A stretch of 39,764 nt of DNA from Candidatus Roizmanbacteria bacterium RIFCSPHIGHO2_02_FULL_37_13b (GTDB lineage: Bacteria > Patescibacteriota > Microgenomatia > UBA1406 > HO2-37-13b). The stretch is from assembly GCA_001789395.1 (NCBI GenBank), contig MFZK01000013.1, positions 1 to 39,764 of the forward strand, written 5' to 3'. Positions 33,575 through 39,183 of the stretch are shown one piece after another. The translations under genes were made by a program, and so were the position numbers. The notes beneath the pieces are model-generated. The model did no database searches and was not told the DNA's origin. It saw only the letters and a program-made list of their open reading frames with translations. How positions within the stretch are numbered: the first letter of the stretch is position 1; each line of letters starts with the position of its first letter.

Positions 33575-33619
33575 TAAATGTTAATTTTATCAAAAAAATG
33601 GTTATTTCTTTAAAAAGTG

Positions 33620-33648
33620 TTGACAAATTGAAAAAAGTATACTAATCT
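33620..33648 (+). promoter_or_regulatory. Promoter of the AsnRS-like gene
   Basis: TTGACA (33620-33625), 17-base spacer, TAATCT (33643-33648). Transcription would start near 33655, leaving a leader of about 100 bases, long for this genome. Confidence 0.65.
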
Positions 33649-33689
33649 GTTCTGAAATTGTCAAGATGATTAAAAAAATTAAAATTTTG

Positions 33690-33740
33690 ATTACTTTTAC
33701 ATTTATTACGTAGATTTTAGTAAAAAAATGTAAAAGTAAT
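33690..33740. promoter_or_regulatory. Perfect 15-bp inverted repeat in the leader of the AsnRS-like gene
   Basis: Arms ATTACTTTTACATTT (33690-33704) and AAATGTAAAAGTAAT (33726-33740), loop 21 bases, 14 bases before the start codon. It could be an operator for a dimeric repressor or an RNA hairpin that hides the start. Confidence 0.7.
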
Positions 33741-33754
33741 TATTTTAAAAAGTT

Positions 33755-35296
33755 GTGATAAAAAGCATAGATCTTTCAATTCAAAATAACAAAATTTCAC
33801 TTAATTTGATTGAACATTTTTCTCATCTTGCCAGAATTAACGAAAGTTTAAATCGTGGTGTATTAGATCACTATCGAAGGTTGGGATTGACTTACGTCGA
33901 TGTACCGGCAATTGTCGGAATTACCGGCGCCTGCGAAAATATCGATACTCTATTTAAAATAGGCAATCGTTTGGGGTTGCCGCTTTTTTTTACCCAGACA
34001 GGTCAACTTGCGCTGGAGCAATCTCTACAATCATTTAAAGGGTGTTGTACTATCATATACTCAGGTCGTGATGAAGAGGAAGAAGATGAACGTCATTTAC
34101 GTCAGTTTCGATTGACAGAGGAAGAGGCAGATTGTAGTTTTGCCGGAATGACACGTGAAAATTATGATGAAGATAAGATGTATGAAATGCTATTAAGTCA
34201 CATTCAATTGGCAGTACAGTCGATAATAAAACAAGTTTTGCAGGACTACGGAGAAGTTTTGAGAAAGGTCTATCATCGGGATATTTCACGACTTAAACAT
34301 GCGGCTTCCAATGATTTTTTGCGGATTTCATACGAAGATGCAATTACACTTTTGAATAATAATAAATACAAAAAAGTCCGCTTCGGCGATGATTTAAAAG
34401 CAGAACATGAAGCATTGATTGTGAAACTGCTTAATAAAAAGGGTACCGAGTTACCGGTTTTTATCATGAAATATCCAAAAGAAATAAAATTTTTTAATAT
34501 GAAAGTATCAACGACTGACAAGCGAGTTTGTTTATCATCCGATTTGATTTTTCCGTATAGTGGTGAGGGGACAGGTGCTGCAGTCAGGGAGCATGATTTT
34601 GAAAAACTAAAAAAGCGACTTCTGACATCGACTATGTATGATCTTCACCTAAAAAGGGGAGGTAAGTACGAGGATTTTCAGTGGTATTTGGATATCGTAA
34701 AGAGCAAAATTTCAGCACCTCATGCTGGATATGGCTTGGGTAACGAGCGGGTATTGCAGTATATTTTTGCCGAATCAGACATCCGCAATGTTTCCCTTTT
34801 TTCACTGCTTAGTCGTCAGACTGGCGATTGGGACAAAAAACGCTATGGTCAGGCGGCAATTTTAACATCATCACAAAAACATATCCTTTTGGCAATTGGT
34901 CGGCTAGAAGATAAGAAATTTTTGTTGCCTCATGTTAAAAAGTTATTTAAACAGAAAAATTTTGTGCTTTATGCAACCAAACACAGCCATGAATTTTTTA
35001 ATAAAAATGGTGTATTGACTTCATTAGTCCACAAAATTTCCGAAGTCGGCAAAGCCCCAAATATTGGGGATTTAATTTCACGTCACGTCTTTGATTTAAT
35101 CATTAATATTCCAACAGGGGGTAGGGTGAAAGAGGGCCTGCCCACCGAAGCCCGAGGGCGTAGGCGGGAATTCACTGATGGCAAGCTCATAAGAAAAGCA
35201 GCCGTTGATCTTGGAATTTCACTTATTACCGACCCGGAGGTCGCCGCGATGACTCTAGACAATCTAAGCAGATTCCACACTCCTGGAGTGGAATAG
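33755..35296 (+). CDS. Class II AsnRS/AspRS-like catalytic core (asparagine synthetase-type) fused to an MGS-like domain
   Basis: 513 residues with a GTG start. The N-terminal part (1 to about 365) is a class II aminoacyl-tRNA synthetase core. Motif 2 is GRDEEEEDERHLRQF (like FRxE...RHLxEF of AspRS/AsnRS) and motif 3 is AGYGLGNERVLQYI. The OB-fold anticodon-binding domain is absent, so it probably does not charge tRNA. Archaeal AsnRS paralogues of this shape make asparagine from aspartate and ammonia, which is my best guess. The C-terminal domain (about 372-510) has LLPHVKKLFKQKNFVLYAT, FDLIINIPT, FTDGKLIRKAAVDLG and LITDPEVA, an MGS-like regulatory domain. It is clearly related to the one on the divergent argG. 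The last codons run through a REP-3 palindrome. Confidence 0.75.
   Translation: MIKSIDLSIQNNKISLNLIEHFSHLARINESLNRGVLDHYRRLGLTYVDVPAIVGITGACENIDTLFKIGNRLGLPLFFTQTGQLALEQSLQSFKGCCTIIYSGRDEEEEDERHLRQFRLTEEEADCSFAGMTRENYDEDKMYEMLLSHIQLAVQSIIKQVLQDYGEVLRKVYHRDISRLKHAASNDFLRISYEDAITLLNNNKYKKVRFGDDLKAEHEALIVKLLNKKGTELPVFIMKYPKEIKFFNMKVSTTDKRVCLSSDLIFPYSGEGTGAAVREHDFEKLKKRLLTSTMYDLHLKRGGKYEDFQWYLDIVKSKISAPHAGYGLGNERVLQYIFAESDIRNVSLFSLLSRQTGDWDKKRYGQAAILTSSQKHILLAIGRLEDKKFLLPHVKKLFKQKNFVLYATKHSHEFFNKNGVLTSLVHKISEVGKAPNIGDLISRHVFDLIINIPTGGRVKEGLPTEARGRRREFTDGKLIRKAAVDLGISLITDPEVAAMTLDNLSRFHTPGVE
35278..35290. repeat. REP-3 palindrome, copy 1
   Basis: CACTCC-T-GGAGTG, with further outer pairing (TTCC...GGAA). 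Inside the 3' end of the AsnRS-like gene. Confidence 0.8.
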
Positions 35297-35316
35297 AGCT
35301 AAAGAAAGCCTAATTA

Positions 35317-36003
35317 TCACGAAATCCATTTCTCAACATATTTTATCTGATCAAGCATTTTTTGGTGATCGGCATTAGCTAATATAAATTGTTTATATTT
35401 GTCTACACTGTTTTTAAAACAGGATAACACCGGTGTTGGATTACAGAAATTTTGTTTAATATTTGGATTCAAATAGTGCTTTAATGAAGAAAGTTGATAT
35501 GTAGAAAGTTCATCAATATTTTTAACAATACCAGATGAATAGGGATTTAAGTGAATATAACGTGAAACGTGAATAAATTGTTCTTGGTTGACTATCATTC
35601 GTGATTTAAATTGGGGAAGAAAAATTGGTCCTTTTCTTTTATTTAAGATATTGTAATAACGAGTTATAGCATTTAGGATATTTGAAACAAAGGTGAAAAT
35701 ACCGTTGTCCAATTTCTGCATGAGGAGTAAGTGATAGTGATTTGGCATAATGCAAAAAGTCACGATATCGATCAAAAAATATTTTTTTAGGGTAAGTTCA
35801 TATTCTTTGTATCTCTTAATGACGTGTGATAATTGAGCGAAATGAGAATATCGCATGGTTATCTTTGAAGATCGATAATAATACATCAAATCGAGAAAAT
35901 GCTGGGCTAAACGTTCAGTTTGAAAAATTGGAATCCGATCTATTGTTTTATTATAGATATGATAGAAATGTTTATTGACAAAAATATCTCTTCTTGATGG
36001 CAT
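35317..36003 (-). CDS. REP-associated tyrosine transposase (RAYT 3)
   Basis: 228 residues. It begins MPSRRDIFVNKHFYHIYNKTID. HUH is in MPNHYHLLLMQ, and YIHLNPYSSG is the later conserved block. It is closest to RAYT 1 of this window: both share the KGPIFLPQFKS/GPIFLTQFKA and HLNPY segments. The promoter is one of the best leaderless cases: TTGACA (36033-36038), 17 bases, TCTAAT (36010-36015), then 6 bases to the ATG. Intact, so probably active or recently so. Bracketed by REP-3 palindromes. Confidence 0.88.
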   Translation of the reverse strand: MPSRRDIFVNKHFYHIYNKTIDRIPIFQTERLAQHFLDLMYYYRSSKITMRYSHFAQLSHVIKRYKEYELTLKKYFLIDIVTFCIMPNHYHLLLMQKLDNGIFTFVSNILNAITRYYNILNKRKGPIFLPQFKSRMIVNQEQFIHVSRYIHLNPYSSGIVKNIDELSTYQLSSLKHYLNPNIKQNFCNPTPVLSCFKNSVDKYKQFILANADHQKMLDQIKYVEKWIS

Positions 36004-36009
36004 GAAAAT

Positions 36010-36038
36010 ATTAGAATAGAAATGAGTCTTTTTGTCAA
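36010..36038 (-). promoter_or_regulatory. Promoter of RAYT 3
   Basis: TTGACA, 17-base spacer, TCTAAT, then 6 bases to the ATG at 36003. Confidence 0.75.
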
Positions 36039-36088
36039 CGGAATATAATCATCAAAAAGACAAATTATAGCGTATTATCAATCTAAAA

Positions 36089-36101
36089 CACTCCAGGGGT
36101 G
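36089..36101. repeat. REP-3 palindrome, copy 2
   Basis: CACTCC-A-GGGGTG; one G-T pair, otherwise matching copy 1. Ends three bases before the direct repeat at 36104. Confidence 0.65.
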
Positions 36102-36103
36102 TG

Positions 36104-36130
36104 TAAAAAAAAGACCGTGAAATTTGGCCG
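36104..36130. repeat. 27-bp direct repeat, left copy
   Basis: T, eight A, then GACCGTGAAATTTGGCCG. Identical to 36893-36919. This copy lacks the opposite arm (TTTCACGGTC) that pairs with it in the right copy, so it looks like half of a terminator. Confidence 0.9.
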
Positions 36131-36134
36131 GGGT

Positions 36135-36455
36135 TTAATATTCAATTCTTCTACCGGTTTTGAGAGCATCTCTAAGAGTAGTTATATAAGCATTTTTTTT
36201 AACCTCATCTGGAGTAAATCCAAAAGCATTGACGTCTGGATCAAGATCTATAGCTAGACGGTGTAATTTAGATAACCTTTCATCAAAAGATAACCTTTTA
36301 AATGATGACGCGATAACCAGAATGTCTATATCGCTGTATTCATTCGCTGTTCCGGATGCATAAGATCCAAATAGTAATATATTTTCAGGATTAAATTCTG
36401 TTCTTAGTCGACGGACAAATATTTTTAAAGTTTGATCAATTTTGTCTTTACCCAT
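36135..36455 (-). CDS. MNT nucleotidyltransferase-domain protein (antitoxin-like)
   Basis: 106 residues. The minimal nucleotidyltransferase motif is ILLFGSYASGTANEYSDIDILVI, with GSY and the DxD pair in place. In MNT-HEPN systems the MNT protein neutralises the HEPN toxin, in studied cases by AMPylating it. It begins inside the HEPN gene (31-base overlap), so the two are translated from one mRNA in the order HEPN then MNT. Complete and of normal length. The pair sits between 27-bp direct repeats. Confidence 0.88.
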   Translation of the reverse strand: MGKDKIDQTLKIFVRRLRTEFNPENILLFGSYASGTANEYSDIDILVIASSFKRLSFDERLSKLHRLAIDLDPDVNAFGFTPDEVKKNAYITTLRDALKTGRRIEY

Positions 36456-36808
36456 AGGTAAACTGTTTCAGCCATAACTAATAATGGTTTAATGTCATCA
36501 AATTTTTTAAAGTGTACTTGAGCAATATCGGCATAACGAGCCCATGAATAGGCAGTACTTAAGCTCTCTACGGATGGATTATTGATTTCGTTTAAATCAA
36601 GACCAGTTACTTGAACTAATTTTTCGATGAAATGAGTTTTTGGAGGTATTGTCGAGGTGAATTCTGCGATATAGGCTTTCAGTATTTTTTCAACAGATTG
36701 TTGAGCAAAAATGACAGTTCCTCGAAGTCTCTTGGACTTTGCCATAATATGCATATTTTCAAAGTCTTCTTCAGCCAAATCAAACCACAATTCTGTTTCC
36801 TTTTTCAT
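36425..36808 (-). CDS. HEPN-domain protein (toxin-like partner)
   Basis: 127 residues. HEPN pattern: LWFDLAEEDFENMHIM, then VIFAQQSVEKILKAYIAEF and PPKTHFIEKLV. The late segment ARYADIAQVHF contains an Arg and His separated by seven residues. This is one or more residues longer than the common Rx4-6H ribonuclease motif, so RNase activity is not certain. First gene of the HEPN-MNT pair. A TATACT (36815-36820) ends 6 bases before the ATG, another leaderless start. Confidence 0.85.
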   Translation of the reverse strand: MKKETELWFDLAEEDFENMHIMAKSKRLRGTVIFAQQSVEKILKAYIAEFTSTIPPKTHFIEKLVQVTGLDLNEINNPSVESLSTAYSWARYADIAQVHFKKFDDIKPLLVMAETVYLWVKTKLIKL

Positions 36809-36814
36809 ATAAGA

Positions 36815-36820
36815 AGTATA
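36815..36820 (-). promoter_or_regulatory. -10 box of the HEPN-MNT pair
   Basis: TATACT, 6 bases before the ATG at 36808; -35 weak. Confidence 0.5.
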
Positions 36821-36851
36821 ACATTTTTTTGCTTGATAAGTTCGAACCTAT

Positions 36852-36866
36852 CCACCTTAGAGGTGG
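36852..36866. repeat. REP-4-like palindrome, copy 2
   Basis: CCACCT-TAG-AGGTGG followed by TTACGCACGA; compare AGGTGAGCAGGCACGA at 12989. Confidence 0.55.
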
Positions 36867-36892
36867 TTACGCACGAAAGTTGCAGAATTTTA

Positions 36893-36919
36893 TAAAAAAA
36901 AGACCGTGAAATTTGGCCG
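36893..36919. repeat. 27-bp direct repeat, right copy
   Basis: Identical to 36104-36130, 789 bases away. It forms the left arm and tail of the terminator at 36894-36990. Confidence 0.9.
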
Positions 36920-36990
36920 AGCTACTCCTCGGCGAGTCGGACACCCATTGCTAAAACAGCGGGTGACCAATCAAGCTTACTTTCACGGTC
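36894..36990 (-). terminator. Large structured terminator after the 37025-37534 gene
   Basis: On the minus strand, GACCGTGAAA (36981-36990) pairs with TTTCACGGTC (36902-36911), followed by eight T. The 69-base loop holds two more hairpins, CACCC...GGGTG and GCCGAG...CTCGGC. Might be a small RNA as well as a terminator. Confidence 0.65.
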
Positions 36991-37024
36991 AAGTTGCCAT
37001 CCTGCTTCAGGAAGGCATAGGGTC

Positions 37025-37534
37025 TTAGGGATAGCGGGGTGACGAAGCGTACGGCAGGAGGAGCCGATTCCACCTTGGGATCCCGATCAGAGTGATCGCT
37101 GGTTGTCCGAAGCGACCCGCGATATCACGTTCCGAACCGCTCGCGAATCCCATGTTCCGTCCGTCCGCGTCGAACAACCACACTTCGAGCCCCTGGCCAT
37201 TCCATCGTGGGATAATAACAAGGGACCGAACTGGCCATGGCGCGGGCTGCACCCAAACGATTTGGGCTCCGGTGAACGGAAGCGCGATCCGACAATCCCC
37301 GGTGAAGTTTGCTTCCGACCGAATCATAACTGATCCCCGTGGTAACCCATGCGCTTGGTCGCATGGAACCAACTCACTCATGGGGACCGGAGTTGGAGTA
37401 GGTCCCTGCGCCCAAACAGACGTCTGCCATACGAGCTCTGGACGCATGAGCCCGAAGCAGCCCAGCGCTAGGACAAGCAACAGCGCTGGTATGGCAGGTA
37501 CCCCGTAAACTGAACATATATTCTCTAGTAACAT
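37025..37534 (-). CDS. Secreted GC-rich protein, possibly beta/gamma-crystallin-like
   Basis: 169 residues from the ATG at 37534; a TTG 26 codons upstream (37612) is also open. It has a signal-like hydrophobic stretch (VPAIPALLLVLALGCFGL), the linker AQGPTPTPVP, then an extracellular domain. That domain includes SVMIRSEANFTGDCRIALP and SLVIIPRWNGQGLEVWLFD, loosely like beta/gamma-crystallin motifs. I hold that weakly. The first part of the frame is AT-rich and the rest strongly GC-rich with different codon use, as if a local upstream region and signal were joined to foreign coding sequence. It is followed by the large terminator at 36894-36990. Confidence 0.5.
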   Translation of the reverse strand: MLLENICSVYGVPAIPALLLVLALGCFGLMRPELVWQTSVWAQGPTPTPVPMSELVPCDQAHGLPRGSVMIRSEANFTGDCRIALPFTGAQIVWVQPAPWPVRSLVIIPRWNGQGLEVWLFDADGRNMGFASGSERDIAGRFGQPAITLIGIPRWNRLLLPYASSPRYP

Positions 37535-37777
37535 AGACAATATATGGGAAATTTTAAAATCATTAAAAACAACACCGTTAAAATTTCGTTTAAGTAGAGA
37601 ATATTTGTTCAAAGAAATGGGTACTTGACAGTACGACTAGACTGAGGCGGTCTGTAAACATCAGCTTCCTTCCTTGTGCATATTGCGGTTGGTTCGATTT
37701 TGCCCGGCGATTATCCGGGCGGATGATAGCACTAGGGGCGCCTAGTACAAGCGCGCCCCATACTGCCGTCGTGATCG

Positions 37778-38452
37778 TTACGGTTTGAGCGCCAGATCTT
37801 GCAGTTGGCTTGACACCTTATGAAGCGCGTCGAGCCCGGTCTGCAGCTGTCCTGAATCCTGCTGTTCCAGGCCGGATCGAACCTGATCGATGGCAGTGCG
37901 ATATTCCTTCATCGCCGCAGCCACTTCGGGCCTGTCTGCCTTCTGACTGACTTCGTCGGACAAGCTCGACACTTCGTCTAGGAGGCTCATCACCTCCTTG
38001 CGGCCCTCATCGCTCAAGTCCGTTGTTGAGAGCTGGGTCACAAGCTGGTCGCTGAGTGCGGCCAACTGCATCAGCGGCATGAGATTACCAATGCCGCCAA
38101 CCAAGCTCCCGATCGTCTTGCCGAGCTCGCCCGCGTCCTGCGGGGCGTATCGGCCAACCAACGTCGGATTCGAGGTCTCGAAAGACGTCTTGAAGTCGGA
38201 GCAGACCGACCAGTGGCGGTCGATACAGACCGCCTCGATGGGTCCCCTCATCCAGGCGAGGCCGAACATGATGCCGACCGTGCCCATGAGCAGGCCGGCG
38301 ACGGTCAGACCAGCTCCCCACAAACCGAGAATGGTCTGAACGGTCTTCACGGCGACTCTCGATCCGTCGTTGTTGACGATGTAGACGGGAAACGGCTCCG
38401 GTCGCGACAGAATCTCGGTGGACGGTGCAGTTTGACTTGAATCGGCGCTCAT
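37778..38452 (-). CDS. GC-rich membrane protein with helical C-terminus, unknown function
   Basis: 224 residues. A polar N-terminus (about 1-40) is followed by one or two membrane helices (about 42-70), a loop with two cysteines (CIDRHWSVC), a Gly-rich helix near 110-125, then a long alpha-helical coiled-coil tail rich in Ser/Asp/Glu/Gln. No family recognised. It is far more GC-rich than the rest of the window and has a strong Shine-Dalgarno site (GGGGGAG, 8 bases before the ATG), which almost no other gene here has. An 8-bp perfect hairpin, AAACCGGG/CCCGGTTT (38477-38497), lies in its leader. Probably acquired from another lineage, together with 37025-37534. Confidence 0.6.
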   Translation of the reverse strand: MSADSSQTAPSTEILSRPEPFPVYIVNNDGSRVAVKTVQTILGLWGAGLTVAGLLMGTVGIMFGLAWMRGPIEAVCIDRHWSVCSDFKTSFETSNPTLVGRYAPQDAGELGKTIGSLVGGIGNLMPLMQLAALSDQLVTQLSTTDLSDEGRKEVMSLLDEVSSLSDEVSQKADRPEVAAAMKEYRTAIDQVRSGLEQQDSGQLQTGLDALHKVSSQLQDLALKP

Positions 38453-38476
38453 CAGGTTTTCTCCCCCTGTGTGGTG
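38453..38476 (-). promoter_or_regulatory. Strong Shine-Dalgarno site of the 37778-38452 gene
   Basis: GGGGGAG followed by 8 bases and ATG. Notable because the other genes in the window lack clear ribosome binding sites. Confidence 0.7.
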
Positions 38477-38497
38477 AAACCGGGCTGATCCCGGTTT
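38477..38497. other. Perfect GC-rich hairpin in the leader of the 37778-38452 gene
   Basis: AAACCGGG, loop CTGAT, CCCGGTTT. No T-run follows in the minus direction, so it is not a standard terminator for that strand. Confidence 0.6.
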
Positions 38498-38580
38498 TGA
38501 CTGGCATAAATCTGCCTAGCTTGGCACAAAAAATCAAATTTTATACCAAGGTAGGCAGATGCCAGATTATTGAAGTTCCT

Positions 38581-38593
38581 CACCTCGCAGGTG
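38581..38593. repeat. REP-4 palindrome, copy 3
   Basis: CACCT-CGC-AGGTG, inside a longer match to 12975-12993 (AAGTT-CCTCACCTCGCAGGTG). Confidence 0.65.
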
Positions 38594-38767
38594 TTTAGCC
38601 TCGACTTTGTGACGCTTTTTCCTTAAATTTAAAATTTTCCCTTCCCACTTCGTCCCTCGATAAACTTGGGACTTCGTGGGATAGTTCTGCGTATTTCTAA
38701 TCCTAAATTCTTCACTGGATTAGAAACGCAGTCCTAAAAACCCTATATTGTCAAGGTGCGATAGCAC

Positions 38768-38815
38768 CGCAGACCCTTGCAGTCCCGACGATGTGTCGGG
38801 ATCTGGCGGGGACAA
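38768..38815. repeat. Repeat element C, copy 2
   Basis: Matches 10254-10301 with a few changes; the hairpin arms TCCCGAC/GTCGGGA are kept while the loop differs. Preceded by a small hairpin GGTGC-GATA-GCACC in place of GCCGTACGGC. Confidence 0.8.
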
Positions 38816-38915
38816 AGTGCAGCAGGCGATAGGTGAATTTGGATTATGCAAAATAAACCCAAACTCTTCATTCCAATCGATTAAACGATTGGATATTAGT
38901 CACCTGCTATTAGAT

Positions 38916-38983
38916 AAAAAAAATCCACGCAAAAATTTCTCGGTAAAAAGCAAATATTTTATCCGAAAAATGTGTGGACATAA
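38916..38983 (-). ncRNA. Candidate small RNA of about 65 nt
   Basis: Promoter TTGATT (39013-39018), 17 bases, TATACT (38990-38995). Predicted start near 38983; a single long hairpin TCCACAC...GCGTGGA (38924-38978) with a second inner helix; then eight T. Promoter, hairpin and T-run fit a short terminated RNA. A 23-codon frame through the hairpin is unlikely to be a protein. Confidence 0.4.
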
Positions 38984-38989
38984 ACCTAT

Positions 38990-39018
38990 AGTATAGCATA
39001 AAAGCGTTGGAAAATCAA
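38990..39018 (-). promoter_or_regulatory. Promoter of the candidate 65-nt RNA
   Basis: TTGATT (39013-39018), 17-base spacer, TATACT (38990-38995). Confidence 0.5.
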
Positions 39019-39040
39019 TGTGAATAATTTAACCATCAAA

Positions 39041-39114
39041 TGTCATTCCCCTGAAGAGGGGAATCTATAAAATTAAATGATTAGAGACTGGCTTCCCGCC
39101 TTCGCGGGAATGAC
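39041..39114. repeat. Paired TCATTCCC...GGGAATGA hairpin repeats
   Basis: Hairpin ATTCCCCT-GAAG-AGGGGAAT (39045-39064) and hairpin TTCCCGC-CTTC-GCGGGAA (39093-39110). TGTCATTCCC and GGGAATGACA form an outer inverted pair. Same type as 21533-21552. Confidence 0.75.
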
Positions 39115-39183
39115 AAAATAATCACGAGAATAAATCACACTTCTCATTTCATTATCTAGTTTCTCACTTCTCACATCTCATTT

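Larger units (their letters stand above)
35278..36101 (-). mobile_element. RAYT 3 with bracketing REP-3 palindromes
   Basis: Transposase gene 35317-36003 between CACTCC-T-GGAGTG and CACTCC-A-GGGGTG. The palindrome is unlike those of RAYT 1 and RAYT 2. Confidence 0.65.

Noticed and set aside
37092-38440. Opposite-strand frames in the GC-rich island
   Set aside because: They are shadows caused by high GC; the minus-strand genes have membrane or signal segments and, for 37778-38452, a strong ribosome binding site.
38748-38996. 82-residue plus-strand frame
   Set aside because: It crosses repeat element C and the hairpin of the candidate small RNA; no promoter and no recognisable domain.
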